This document shows, piece after piece, positions 39,383 to 49,423 of a DNA stretch of 64,000 nt. The notes beneath the pieces are model-generated. The model worked only from the letters and a program-made list of their open reading frames with translations, ran no database searches and had not been told where the DNA came from. Position 1 is the stretch's first letter; the number at the start of each line of letters is the position of its first letter. The DNA is taken from contig MUGG01000058.1 of NCBI GenBank assembly GCA_002148405.1, positions 124,001 to 188,000 on the forward strand, in the 5' to 3' direction. This stretch comes from Alkalinema sp. CACIAM 70d (lineage in GTDB: Bacteria; Cyanobacteriota; Cyanobacteriia; Leptolyngbyales; Leptolyngbyaceae). A program made the position numbers and the translations under genes.

Positions 39383-42061
39383 ATGGCGGATCTCACCCCC
39401 CGATCGCGGTTCCACCTCCTTCGATCAGCTTGGCACCAGATTAACCTGAATCGGTTGCAGCAAAAGATTCGTCCGCGCCAGATGGCGATCGTGGAAGCGG
39501 GATTAATTGGGGTCATTTCCGGTCTGGCGGCGGTTTGCCTCAAACAGGGCGTAGGTTTGCTGGGTAGCGGTCGGTTACAGATGGCAACCCTGTACCCTGA
39601 CTGGCTGATCTTGCCCTTGATTGGAGGATTGGGGGGATTTTTAGCAGGCTACACGATCGAACGCTTTGCCCCGGAAGCTGCTGGCAGTGGCATCCCCCAA
39701 GTCAAAGCGGCCCTTGGCTATATTCCCATCACCCTGAATGCCCGCGTGGCCCTGGTCAAACTGGCTAGCACCCTCATTTCCCTCGGTTCCGGCCTTACCC
39801 TCGGTCGCCAAGGCCCCACGGTGCAGATCGGAGCCGCGATCGCAGGGCAACTGAGCCAATGGCTCCCCACCTCCCCCGACCATCGTCGGCAATTGCTAGC
39901 TGCAGGAGCCGCCGCAGGCCTAGCCGCAGGATTCAACGCCCCGATCGCAGGGGTTTTGTTCGTCATTGAAGAATTGCTGCAAGATGTCTCCGGACTCACC
40001 CTTGGAACAGCCATCCTAGCCTCTTTCATTGGCGCAGTAGTCTCTCGGGTTCTGGGGGGAGAAGAAATCCCACTGACCCCCAATTTGATGGATATTTATC
40101 CCTATTTTTCAGTGTCCACCATTCCGCTGCTCATGCTGTTAGGCGCGATCGCGGGTGTATTAGGCATTGGCCTAATTCGGGGACTACTCCTCGGCCTACG
40201 CTTGAACCGTCGTCTTCGGTTAGGACTCCCTTGGCGCGTTGGTCTTGCTGGTTTGATATCCGGAGCCTTAGTTGCCGCCTTACCTATCATGCTTCGGAAT
40301 AATGCCAGTTTGCAATCGGTTTGGATTACCAGTGAATTTAGTTGGCAGATGCTTCTGCTGATCTTTATTGCAAAATTTGCCTTGACCCTCATCGCTTTTA
40401 GCTCCGGTGCACCGGGTGGACTATTTGCGCCTTCTTTAGTGTTGGGATCAGCCCTAGGCTATCTGGTAATCTACGGTGCACTGGGCTTGCAAAATAGCCT
40501 TGGCATTCCCTTGGGGGTGGACACTGGAGTTAGCTATACAACTACCTTTGCCTTAGCGGGGATGGCAGCTTTTTTTAGTGCAGTCACCCGTGGCCCCATT
40601 ACTGCGATCGTAATTGTCTTCGAGATGACGACAGATTTTGATTTAGTGTTGCCACTCATGATCGCATCTGTATCTTCCTACCTCGTGGCAGAAGCAATTT
40701 CCAGCGGTTCTATTTATAAATATGTTTTGGCTTGGAATGGCATTCACATCAAGCCCTTGCAACAGATGGAATCACGCCTAGCAGGGCTGACGGCAGCGGA
40801 CATCATGCAGCGGCGGGTAGAGACGTTATCCAGTCAGATGTCGTTAACGGAAGTCACCCAAGCCTTTGCTCGATCGCACCATCGCGGTTTTCCGGTAGTC
40901 GATGAGGGACAATTGGTTGGCATTGTTACCCAAACAGATTTGGCTAAAATTAATCAACAAAAATTAGAGGAATCTCTGCCGCTTAGCACCATCATGACAT
41001 CGCAACCTGTTACGGTGCGCCCCCATGATCCCTTACCTCAAGTTCTATTTTGGCTCGATCGCTATAAACTCAGTCGCTTACCTGTGGTCGATCGCTACAA
41101 ACTGGTGGGCATCATTACCCGCGCGGATATTATTCGGGCAGAAACCGATCGCCTCAGCGGTAAAACCGAGGCCGTTGGCCCGCAACCAGAACCATCCTAC
41201 GTGGTCTACCAAACCCGCGATCCCGCGGTCGGTCAAGGCCGGTTACTCGTGCCCATCGCCAATCCTAAAACCGCAGGCCCCCTGCTCCAAATGGCAGCCG
41301 CGATCGCCAAAAGTCGCCGTTACGAACTGGAGTGTTTACAGGTGATTCCCGTCAGTCGCCTACGCTCTCCCGCAGAAACTGCTGTATCCACAGCCACCAG
41401 CCGCCGTTTACTCAAGCAAACCAACCAACTACGGCGAGAATGGCAGATTCCGATTCATACCCAAATTCGTGTTACCCATGATGTGTCCCAAGCGATTCTA
41501 GAAGCGATCCAAAAACGACATATTGACATGGTGCTGATGGGTTGGAAAGGGGTAACTGATACGCCCGATCGCATTTTTGGCAGCGTTGTTGATACGATTA
41601 TTCGTCAAGCCGATTGTCGTGTAATCTTAGTCAAATTCCCGCTGCAAAATTCACAGTTTCAAGTACCTGCTTTTGATCGATGGCTCGTTCCCACTGCCGG
41701 TGGCGGCAACTCCCAGGATGCGATTCAGTTACTGCCCTTTCTGGTCAAACTCTCTGAGCAGCCGGAAATTCGTCTATGTTACGTATCACGTCCCCAGCAA
41801 TCGATTGGGTCATTCCCTGGTTTAGATAAACAGACAAATTATCTCAAAAGTCGCACTTCAGCCGCAGTGATTCCAGTAACGGTGTGCTCGGATTCAGTCT
41901 CAGACGCGATCGTTGATTTGGCAGACAAAAATCAATGCGATGTGATCATGCTAGGGGCAACCAGGGAAGGATTACTACAACAGGTAATTAGCGGCAATAT
42001 TCCAGAAGAAATTGCCCGTCGATCGAACTGTACAGTCATTTTAGTTCGTAGTGCTATTTAG
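39383..42061 (+). CDS. ClC-family chloride channel with CBS pair and two USP-like domains
   Basis: 892 residues. The ClC membrane part spans ~1-440 with selectivity-filter motifs AAGSGIPQVKAALG, GLTLGRQGPTVQIGA and SGAPGGLFAPSLVLGSALG. The usual gating glutamate of GREGP is glutamine here. Two CBS domains follow (AADIMQRRVETLSSQMS and STIMTSQPVTVRPHD), then two universal-stress-like domains (GRLLVPIANPKTAGPLLQMAAAI and DRWLVPTAGGGNSQDAIQLLPF). Predicted anion transport across the plasma membrane, regulated by nucleotide binding. ATG with CGGAG upstream. Confidence 0.93.
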   Translation: MADLTPRSRFHLLRSAWHQINLNRLQQKIRPRQMAIVEAGLIGVISGLAAVCLKQGVGLLGSGRLQMATLYPDWLILPLIGGLGGFLAGYTIERFAPEAAGSGIPQVKAALGYIPITLNARVALVKLASTLISLGSGLTLGRQGPTVQIGAAIAGQLSQWLPTSPDHRRQLLAAGAAAGLAAGFNAPIAGVLFVIEELLQDVSGLTLGTAILASFIGAVVSRVLGGEEIPLTPNLMDIYPYFSVSTIPLLMLLGAIAGVLGIGLIRGLLLGLRLNRRLRLGLPWRVGLAGLISGALVAALPIMLRNNASLQSVWITSEFSWQMLLLIFIAKFALTLIAFSSGAPGGLFAPSLVLGSALGYLVIYGALGLQNSLGIPLGVDTGVSYTTTFALAGMAAFFSAVTRGPITAIVIVFEMTTDFDLVLPLMIASVSSYLVAEAISSGSIYKYVLAWNGIHIKPLQQMESRLAGLTAADIMQRRVETLSSQMSLTEVTQAFARSHHRGFPVVDEGQLVGIVTQTDLAKINQQKLEESLPLSTIMTSQPVTVRPHDPLPQVLFWLDRYKLSRLPVVDRYKLVGIITRADIIRAETDRLSGKTEAVGPQPEPSYVVYQTRDPAVGQGRLLVPIANPKTAGPLLQMAAAIAKSRRYELECLQVIPVSRLRSPAETAVSTATSRRLLKQTNQLRREWQIPIHTQIRVTHDVSQAILEAIQKRHIDMVLMGWKGVTDTPDRIFGSVVDTIIRQADCRVILVKFPLQNSQFQVPAFDRWLVPTAGGGNSQDAIQLLPFLVKLSEQPEIRLCYVSRPQQSIGSFPGLDKQTNYLKSRTSAAVIPVTVCSDSVSDAIVDLADKNQCDVIMLGATREGLLQQVISGNIPEEIARRSNCTVILVRSAI

Positions 42062-42267
42062 GTATTCATCTATCAATGAAATTAAGTCCAGGTTAATGAT
42101 GGAATAAGAGTTTGTTCAGGTATTTTGCACTGAATACAGAATCTAATCGGGTATAAATTAGCCAAGAGATTTTTCAGTATAAATAACTAAGATAAGAATT
42201 GAAAAAGTATGTCATGTTAGAGCCATTACCCTCTAACTAAATTTGTCCTAAAACAAGCTCAAAAATC

Positions 42268-43074
42268 ATGATGATCAGTCGTCCTCGCACTTATTTATCG
42301 ATCGCGGGTATTTCTGCTTTAAGTTTGTTTGGCGTGATTGCGTTACTCCGCTGTGTTTCTGTGGTGCCTGCAGGGCATGTTGGCGTTGTGGATACCTTCG
42401 GGCAGGTTTCTCCCAAGGTTTTACAGCCAGGATTACATTTGAAAAATCCCTTATCCAGAGTCGTTCATCTGTCGGTGCAAACTCAAGAAATCAAGGAAAC
42501 CACCCAGGCTCCGTCGAAGGAAGGGTTAATGCTGGAAATGGATGTTAGTATTCTCTATCGCCTTGACCCGAACCAAGCCAGCCAGGTGTATCAAACCATT
42601 GGCACCAATTACCAAGAAGTGGTGGTTTTACCTCAGGCCCGATCGTTGATTCGCAATGCCACTGCTCGCTACAATGCCCAAGAGCTTTACACCACACAGC
42701 GCCAAGCCTTAACGAGTCAGCTCCGAACAGATTTAAATACCGTTTTAGTGAGTCGCGGTATTGTGATTGAAGATACGCCCCTGCGCAATGTAGCCTTACC
42801 CGAAAATCTCCGCCAAAGTGTAGAAGCTAAGCTGCAAGCGGATCAGGAAAACCAACGCATGCAATTTATTCTAGCCAAGGAGAAGCAAGAAGCGGAACGG
42901 AAACGCATTGAAGCCCAAGGCCAAGCGGATGCTCAGAAAATTCTATCCCAAGGGCTGAGCGAACCGGTGCTGAAGTTCCGTCAAATTGAAGCAATGCAAC
43001 GCTTAGCAGACTCAAAAAATTCCAAGGTCATTGTTCTAGGCGGCGATGGCAAAAATATTCTCCTACAACCTTAA
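42268..43074 (+). CDS. Prohibitin-like SPFH/band 7 protein
   Basis: 268 residues. One N-terminal membrane anchor (ISALSLFGVIALLRCVSVV), then PAGHVGVVDTFGQVSPKVLQPGLHLKNPL, the classic prohibitin entry, followed by the SPFH core (DVSILYRLDPNQASQVYQTIG) and a coiled coil (KEKQEAERKRIEAQGQADAQKILSQG). Such proteins form large membrane rings that organise lipids and proteases. It follows the ClC gene by 206 bp and may share its transcript. Confidence 0.92.
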   Translation: MMISRPRTYLSIAGISALSLFGVIALLRCVSVVPAGHVGVVDTFGQVSPKVLQPGLHLKNPLSRVVHLSVQTQEIKETTQAPSKEGLMLEMDVSILYRLDPNQASQVYQTIGTNYQEVVVLPQARSLIRNATARYNAQELYTTQRQALTSQLRTDLNTVLVSRGIVIEDTPLRNVALPENLRQSVEAKLQADQENQRMQFILAKEKQEAERKRIEAQGQADAQKILSQGLSEPVLKFRQIEAMQRLADSKNSKVIVLGGDGKNILLQP

Positions 43075-43123
43075 TGATCGTTGAACGAATCATCTGGATC
43101 ATCTCTGAACAACTTCTACTTGG

Positions 43124-44572
43124 TTAGCGATTCTGTTGGCGAAGCTGACACCGATCGCAGTGGCCACAGCGCCAATTCTCGGGTTGCGTAAACCCAAACG
43201 CGGTCAGCAAGAATTTCCAGCGACATTCCTTTGTTTTAAGATAAGCTGCAATTTCTGGTTGCTTTTGACTAGAGACTGATTTGAACGATCGCTGATCCGT
43301 CAATTGGTAATGAAACGGATCGCGCCAGTGCACCCCCCCAGCTGCTTGCAGAATCGATAATGCCACATCCGCTTGGGGATATTGCTGAAATAAATCAGGA
43401 GCAGACCCCTCGGAGGGAATATGTTTTAGCAATCGCTTAGCTTGATCAGCCTGTTTATCTAGCTGTTGTTGGAAAAATTGCCAGCGTTGCCGATCGCTGC
43501 CATCAAGCCATCCCGTCGGTTCACTCGCCAGCAATAGCGCCGTAGCAGTCTTGCCATCGCGGCCCGCCCGTCCTACCTCTTGAATATACTCACTCAGCAA
43601 CAAAGGCGCATGGAAATGGGCCACCCACCGCACATTGGGTTTATTTACGCCCATACCAAAGGCATTGGTACAGACCACAAACTGCAAGTGATCGGTCAAC
43701 CAAGCCTGTTCAATTTTCCGTCGTTCCTGAGCCGCCAAACCCGCATGGTAAGCCGCTGTCCGATACCCCGATCGCTGCAATTCTGCTGCCAGTTCTTCGC
43801 TATCCTGCCGCGTCCGCACATACACTAAACCCGCCGCTGGAGATTGCTGCTGGATAAACGCCCACAGTTGTTTTCGCCGCCCCCGAGGTGTCATCACCCA
43901 TTGAATTTGTAAATTTAAATTCGATCGATAGGGATTTAGTTTAAAAACCGCCGGATTCCGCAGGCGTAAAATCGTCTGAATCGTCGTTTGGGCCTCAGGA
44001 TTAGCCGTCGCAGTAAAGGCTGCAACATTGATGGGAGTTGGGTCAGATTTTGCAGCTTGCAAGGCATCTCGCACCGCCCCTAGGCGGAAATAGGCAGGCC
44101 GAAAGGTTTCGCCCCACTGCGCTACACAATGGGCCTCATCCAGCACCAGCGAACTAATGGGCAAATCTGGATGACTCAATCGTTCCCACACAGGCGGACT
44201 CAGCAAGGTTTCCGGCGATAAATAGAGCAGCTTGAGCGATCGTCGCTCTAGTCTGAGCAAAACCTGACGGCGTTGTTCTCGGCTCAATTGACTATGCAGC
44301 AAGCCTGCCGGCACTTTTTGATCCTGTAATTCCTGGACTTGATTCTCCATCAAAGCGACCAGTGGAGAAATCACCAAGGTTAGGCCGGGACGCAGCAGAG
44401 CCGGAATCTGAAAACACAACGACTTGCCACCCCCCGTTGGCATCAAGATCAAGGCGTCCTGTCCCTGCACTAGCGATCGAACAATTTCCTCTTGGGGCTC
44501 ACGGAAGCGATCGTAGCCCCAAATAGCTTTCAGGACAGCATGGGGATTGGTGGCGCGGGTTTGGAACTGCAT
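43124..44572 (-). CDS. RecQ-family ATP-dependent DNA helicase
   Basis: 482 residues from the ATG at 44572 (a frame extension to 44656 lacks family similarity). Motif 0 is GYDRFREPQEEIV, Walker A MPTGGGKSLCFQ, motif II LDEAHCVAQWG, motif III AFTATAN and motif VI QEVGRAGRDG. The C-terminal zinc-binding region is short, ending CGHCDRCQLRQQNR, and no HRDC domain is present, so it is a compact RecQ. It unwinds 3'-5' during recombination and repair. It is followed by no partner gene and converges with the prohibitin gene. Confidence 0.92.
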   Translation of the reverse strand: MQFQTRATNPHAVLKAIWGYDRFREPQEEIVRSLVQGQDALILMPTGGGKSLCFQIPALLRPGLTLVISPLVALMENQVQELQDQKVPAGLLHSQLSREQRRQVLLRLERRSLKLLYLSPETLLSPPVWERLSHPDLPISSLVLDEAHCVAQWGETFRPAYFRLGAVRDALQAAKSDPTPINVAAFTATANPEAQTTIQTILRLRNPAVFKLNPYRSNLNLQIQWVMTPRGRRKQLWAFIQQQSPAAGLVYVRTRQDSEELAAELQRSGYRTAAYHAGLAAQERRKIEQAWLTDHLQFVVCTNAFGMGVNKPNVRWVAHFHAPLLLSEYIQEVGRAGRDGKTATALLLASEPTGWLDGSDRQRWQFFQQQLDKQADQAKRLLKHIPSEGSAPDLFQQYPQADVALSILQAAGGVHWRDPFHYQLTDQRSFKSVSSQKQPEIAAYLKTKECRWKFLLTAFGFTQPENWRCGHCDRCQLRQQNR

Positions 44573-44701
44573 TGTATGGCAACAATTTTGGGAACGGTTA
44601 GATGCATTCTTCAAGACATTACCCGTTAGCATTCCCGCAACTGATCCAAAAGACACACCACGTGATTTACGATCACTGTCAAGATAGCTGGCAACGATCG
44701 G

Positions 44702-47700
44702 CTAAAATCCTCGCCCAACCAACGTAAAAGCGGCCCAATGATACGGGGCTGGATATTTTTGCTTCGTTTCTAGCATAGCTCGCCGCAGTGCCTGGGCTTT
44801 ATAGTTCAAATTTGTGACGGTTCCCGGTGTTGGCTTCAACGATTGCAAATTACGATAGAACGATCGCATCAAATCGGAGGTGGAGTTATCAGACACAGCC
44901 CATAGCGAGACAACGACACTAGGCACCCCTGCTGCAATCAGCGATCGGGATAGCCCCACCACGCCATCCCCCGTAATGCGTCCGCGCCCTGTATCACAGG
45001 CACTCAACACAACCAAATCCGCTGAGAGCGAAAAGTTTTCATTCAACATTTCATCCGTCGTCAATAGTCCATCATTGACCTGCTGCGGTTGATCCGGTGC
45101 TAAAGCGATGGCCCCTGGAAACTCCCGTTGGTATAAATCGTCGAGCAATCCATGGGTCGCAAAGTGGATGATGGACGCCTTGGGCAAGCGTTTTAAGACC
45201 TCGGACTTGCGGGCTTGGGCTCCAATTAACGGCTGGGTATTCAGGACTTGCGCGATCGCCTTGGCTTCGGCTTCTGCCCCCGGAAGTGAATCCAACACTT
45301 CGGTCGTTCCGTCTGCAACTTGAACTTTCGGCATGGCTGGATTTCCGACGACGATCGCATTTGTCGTTGATGGGACTGATTTTTTCAAGGCAAGGGTCAA
45401 ATCTAGAGCCTGAATTGACGGTGCAGTCAGTAAGGTATGTTTCTCAATCAGAGATCGATCTTGCTCATCTTGGAGGGCCGCGAAGGGAATGGTAAATAGA
45501 AATCCTTGAGGGATGATAATGACAGATGCGTTTTCATCTTCCGGCAACTGTGCTTGAATCGGTTTAATCAATATCTGATGGAGCGCTTTTAAAACGTCTT
45601 CAGAATCCCTTTCTGGGGTGTTGACTGCAACGACTTTGATGCCGCTACGGCCCCGCGCACCTAGTAATTGACGACTGCCTAGAACTAAATCATTCAACTT
45701 CAGCTTCTCGTTTTGCCAGAGCGGACGGATATCCGATTGGCGGAATGTGACCACGCCTTCTGGAGAAACGACCCAAATATAAACGTAGGCATCGCCATAT
45801 TCAGGCTTGGGGCCATCGTTCAAATCATCGGAAATCAGTGAATAGGACACCAAGGTCGCATTCAGGGCTTTTGCGGTTTGCTTCATTTGCTCGATCGTGG
45901 GGGGCGCAATTTCCAGTGCGTTTTTCCCTTGGTGCTTCCGTGCGACTAATTCAATCAGTGCCCTAGCCCTGCCACGCTCTGCTGTTTCTAGTGCCATTTC
46001 TGGACGCTGATCAGCGACTAAAACCTGTTGTAGTAATCGATAACTAATGCGTTGCCGCTCAAAGAGCGAGATTTTATAGCGATCGCTGCTTTTGGAATCC
46101 GTTCGGTTTAATTCTGCCCGTTGGATTTCCCAAATAGCAATACTATCTTGCAACGCTTTTTCAGCAGCAGGATATTGTTTGAGCCGAAAAAGTGAATGGC
46201 CTAGATTGGTTAGTGCAACACCTTGCTCCCGCAAGTCCCGCGTTTTAACGGCAATTTCAACACTTTTTTGGAAGAGGATTGCAGCCTGTTGATAGTTACG
46301 TTGGTCAAAATAATTCGTGGCTAAATTCCCCCGTGCTTTACCCGCTAGCCCAATGTGGTTAATCTTTTCAGCCAATTCTAAGGCTTGCTGAAAATAAGGA
46401 GTACTTTTTGCTAAATCAACCCGACGATAGGCTAACCCCAGATCCAACAGAGTGGTCGTTTCTTCGATCGGATTGTTTAATTCCCGTGCAATTTTGAGGC
46501 AGTCTTCTGCATACTGAATTGCTTTTTCATAATTTCCTGTAGCACGATAAATAATACCAATACTACCTAAATTAACCCCTTCAATTTGACGATTACCCAG
46601 CTTGCGTGCCAATTCTAGAGATTGAAAATGATGTTCCAAGGCCAGACGATATTGTCCTAGCCCGTAGTAAATCGTTCCTAGATTGTTCAACTCTAGGGCT
46701 TCTACGCTTTGATCGCCGAGTTGTTTAGCGCGTTCCCGGCTGCCTTGCATATATTCGATCGCCTTGAGATGTTCCCCTAATTGGGAATACAACACCCCCA
46801 ACTGACTCATCAAATTCTGTTCCTGAGCCAAGTTCTTCTGTTTTTTGGCTTCCTGTAATCCAGTTTCAAACAGCGTTAACGCCTTTTGAGGATTACCTGT
46901 ATTTAGATAGAAAATTCCTAGATTAGTTAACGCATTCACTCTGATAGCACTATTGCCAATTTCTTCAGAAAGTGCAAGCCCTCGGTTTAGTTGCTCAATT
47001 GCTATTTCGTTTTTGCCTAAACTGTGGTTTGCCGATCCTAGCTGCACAAGCACCCTCGCCTCCTCAACCCGTGATTTCAAGCTTCGATGCAAAACCACAG
47101 CAGGCTGTAAATATTCCACTGCCTTGGCAGGTTGTCCCGCTTCGTTGAACGTCATTCCAATGCTGGTTAAAATGTCCGCTTCCCCTTGCACATCCTTTTG
47201 CTGTCGCACGAGTTGCAAACTCTTTTGAAAAGCCTCGATCGCCGGGTTATGCTGACCCATGGCACTGTACGATCGACCCAAGCCATTCCAAGCAAACCCT
47301 TGCCACTTTAAGTCCTTAAGGGCAACAAAAACATCTAAACTGCGCTGATAGTAGGCGATCGCGTCCTGATAGTTCCGTCGCTGCTCGTAAAGCCTGCCAA
47401 TACTCCGAAGAATGACGCCTTCCCCTAACCGATCCCGCACCTGTTGCTTAAATCCCAAACTTTTCTGCAAAGCTGGAAGGGCTTGGTCAAGTTGCCCTGC
47501 ATCGCGGTAGGTAAATCCCAACGCTGCCCAGAGCCGCCCCAATTCTTCAGGGTTACTATCCGCCTCCATCAAGGATTTAGCCCGATCGTAGTAGCTCAGA
47601 GCCAAGGGATACTCTTTCAACTCTTTATGGGCATTGCCTAAACCCAGTAGGGCAATTTTTTGGGTCGATCGATCGTGGGTTGTTTGAGCCTGCTGCAAGA

Positions 47701-47947
47701 CCTGCTGCCAGAGGGCGATCGCATCTTTCAATTTCCCCTCAGATTGCAATTTTTCCGCTTGCTGAATGAAGGGATTTTCAGGTTGACTTGATTGAGTCCG
47801 AGGGGTTTCTGCGGCGAGACTCCCTGAAACATAGACCGGAGAGAGCACTCCTCCAACGATCGACAACGGCACCAGAACAGCCCCCAAACCAGCCACAATC
47901 CGATGGGACAGTTGAGCTACAGAGTTCGTCTGGGAATTCACAACCAT
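44702..47947 (-). CDS. TPR-repeat CHAT-domain protein
   Basis: 1081 residues. Signal-like N-terminus (IVAGLGAVLVPLSIVGGVL), about a dozen tetratricopeptide repeats from ~65 to 600 (e.g. GNYEKAIQYAEDCLKIAREL), a linker, and a C-terminal CHAT caspase-like peptidase domain. The catalytic pair is visible: His in IIHFATHGLLDD and Cys in LVVLSACDTGRG. Such proteins are abundant in filamentous cyanobacteria; some CHAT peptidases act in programmed responses, but no partner gene lies nearby. ATG start; promoter region shared divergently with the DUF2141 gene. Confidence 0.93.
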   Translation of the reverse strand: MVVNSQTNSVAQLSHRIVAGLGAVLVPLSIVGGVLSPVYVSGSLAAETPRTQSSQPENPFIQQAEKLQSEGKLKDAIALWQQVLQQAQTTHDRSTQKIALLGLGNAHKELKEYPLALSYYDRAKSLMEADSNPEELGRLWAALGFTYRDAGQLDQALPALQKSLGFKQQVRDRLGEGVILRSIGRLYEQRRNYQDAIAYYQRSLDVFVALKDLKWQGFAWNGLGRSYSAMGQHNPAIEAFQKSLQLVRQQKDVQGEADILTSIGMTFNEAGQPAKAVEYLQPAVVLHRSLKSRVEEARVLVQLGSANHSLGKNEIAIEQLNRGLALSEEIGNSAIRVNALTNLGIFYLNTGNPQKALTLFETGLQEAKKQKNLAQEQNLMSQLGVLYSQLGEHLKAIEYMQGSRERAKQLGDQSVEALELNNLGTIYYGLGQYRLALEHHFQSLELARKLGNRQIEGVNLGSIGIIYRATGNYEKAIQYAEDCLKIARELNNPIEETTTLLDLGLAYRRVDLAKSTPYFQQALELAEKINHIGLAGKARGNLATNYFDQRNYQQAAILFQKSVEIAVKTRDLREQGVALTNLGHSLFRLKQYPAAEKALQDSIAIWEIQRAELNRTDSKSSDRYKISLFERQRISYRLLQQVLVADQRPEMALETAERGRARALIELVARKHQGKNALEIAPPTIEQMKQTAKALNATLVSYSLISDDLNDGPKPEYGDAYVYIWVVSPEGVVTFRQSDIRPLWQNEKLKLNDLVLGSRQLLGARGRSGIKVVAVNTPERDSEDVLKALHQILIKPIQAQLPEDENASVIIIPQGFLFTIPFAALQDEQDRSLIEKHTLLTAPSIQALDLTLALKKSVPSTTNAIVVGNPAMPKVQVADGTTEVLDSLPGAEAEAKAIAQVLNTQPLIGAQARKSEVLKRLPKASIIHFATHGLLDDLYQREFPGAIALAPDQPQQVNDGLLTTDEMLNENFSLSADLVVLSACDTGRGRITGDGVVGLSRSLIAAGVPSVVVSLWAVSDNSTSDLMRSFYRNLQSLKPTPGTVTNLNYKAQALRRAMLETKQKYPAPYHWAAFTLVGRGF

Positions 47948-48265
47948 GGGAGCCTCCCGTTCTAGGATGGAGCGTACCGAGATAGTTCTTACTTCTAGCA
48001 GTTTTCGCGGTTTCCCGATCGATGTTCTCTACCGACGTTATTTCGCCTAGTCGGCCTATAGCACTCAACCTAGCCCTGCTCGAATCGTACCTATGCACCT
48101 CCGCCCATACCCGCTCGCTGATGTCCAATATGCGCAGTAAGTCTACAAATGACACATTGATGACACAAATTTGTCACCAGCATTACTGTTCGGGGAGGAT
48201 TTGTATCTGCTATTGTGGGGGACGGTTTCGCTACTATTGGTTTTGCTTATCTAAAGGAGTTCAGC

Positions 48266-48754
48266 GTGAAAAAGTCACCTGTCTGCACGATCGTTTTGTC
48301 CGTGGGGACACTCCTATCGCCGCTCTGTATGGTTTCAGCCAGCTACGCCCAACGCATCAGCGCAGTCCAAGCCAATAGCGAGCTAGTCGTTGAGATCGAT
48401 GGCTTGAAAAATCAGAAGGGGCAAGTTTGTCTCAGTTTATTTTCTAGCAGCAAAGGTTTTCCCAGCAATGGCAATCAGGCTATTCGGAGCCAATGTGTCA
48501 AAATCGCAAACGAGGCTCCCCGAGTCACCTTTAATAACCTGCGGGCGGGCAGCTACGCCGTAGCTGTGTTACACGATGCCAACTCGGATAATCAACTCAA
48601 CCGCAATGCCTTTGGCATCCCCACAGAAGGATTTGGGTTTTCCCGCAATCCTGCTATTCGAGCAGGTGCACCCAAATTTTCAGAAGCGGCTGTTGTGGTA
48701 GCAGGGCCAAATACGTCCCTACAAGTTCAGATGAAATATTTGTTCGGTGGCTAA
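48266..48754 (+). CDS. Secreted DUF2141 protein
   Basis: 162 residues from a GTG at 48266 with AAAGGAG eight bases upstream; the frame opens earlier (48215) but that start has no ribosome-binding site. A signal peptide (SPVCTIVLSVGTLLSPLCMVSASYA) is followed by the DUF2141 fold: LVVEIDGLKNQKGQVCLSLF, GSYAVAVLHDANSDNQLNRNAFGIPTEGFGFS and a C-terminal QVQMKYLFGG. Predicted periplasmic or exported protein of unknown role. Confidence 0.88.
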   Translation: MKKSPVCTIVLSVGTLLSPLCMVSASYAQRISAVQANSELVVEIDGLKNQKGQVCLSLFSSSKGFPSNGNQAIRSQCVKIANEAPRVTFNNLRAGSYAVAVLHDANSDNQLNRNAFGIPTEGFGFSRNPAIRAGAPKFSEAAVVVAGPNTSLQVQMKYLFGG

Positions 48755-49060
48755 AGGTTGTCAGCACCTGTTCCGCAGTTTTCCATGAACTTCCTGTGTT
48801 CATTCAACTTCCTAATTGAGTGCCATCACGCGCTCTCAAACGGCTAGAGAATATTCAGGCCGTTCTCGGCAGCGTCCAAAGGATCCTCCTTAACAGGATC
48901 AGCCCTTTGTTCAAATTATTTAAATATTGACGAATGGCAGATCACATTTCCCAAAAAAGGGTAACTTATTATTTGATTCTCTCTGGATGATCCGGGATTC
49001 CTGTGATACCCACGATATCCGTAATATCCCCAAAATACCGATCCATTTTGAGGTATCTGT
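48755..49060. other. Short gene-free spacer
   Basis: 306 bp. A modest inverted repeat (ACGGC / GCCGT, 48840-48866) lies in the middle. Nothing else recognised. GAGG eight bases before the next ATG is a usable ribosome-binding site. Confidence 0.45.
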
Positions 49061-49423
49061 ATGAATCGTCTCCTCCTAAGCTTGTTTTCCCTACCCACCT
49101 TGGTTGGATCCTCCTTCTGTTGGCTGCTTGCCCTACCAGCCCATGCCTTTCAAGTATCGGATCCCGATAAACATGCAACTGAGCCCCAACTTTGTGTTTT
49201 TTCCAATCACAGTCGCTTTAATTTAGTTTGCGATCGCACCAGTAGACTAAAACAATCTCCCCAGATTAAACCGATCGATCAAGCAATGGATCCGACCAAC
49301 TCTCCCGATGAATTTAAATTTACCGAAGAGGAGAGCAACGCGGCGATTGCGCTGTTTGGGTGTGACTGTATATTGTGTATTAACTCCCTACGCAATTTGC
49401 GAACCATGGCCGCTGCTAGCTGA
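49061..49423 (+). CDS. Small secreted protein of unknown function
   Basis: 120 residues. Clear signal peptide (MNRLLLSLFSLPTLVGSSFCWLLALPAHA, cleavage after AHA). The mature part is hydrophilic, with Cys in LCVFSNHSRFNLVCDR and a Cys-rich end (LFGCDCILCINSLRNLRT). The CDC..C cluster could bind metal or form disulfides. I recognise no family. Confidence 0.6.
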   Translation: MNRLLLSLFSLPTLVGSSFCWLLALPAHAFQVSDPDKHATEPQLCVFSNHSRFNLVCDRTSRLKQSPQIKPIDQAMDPTNSPDEFKFTEEESNAAIALFGCDCILCINSLRNLRTMAAAS

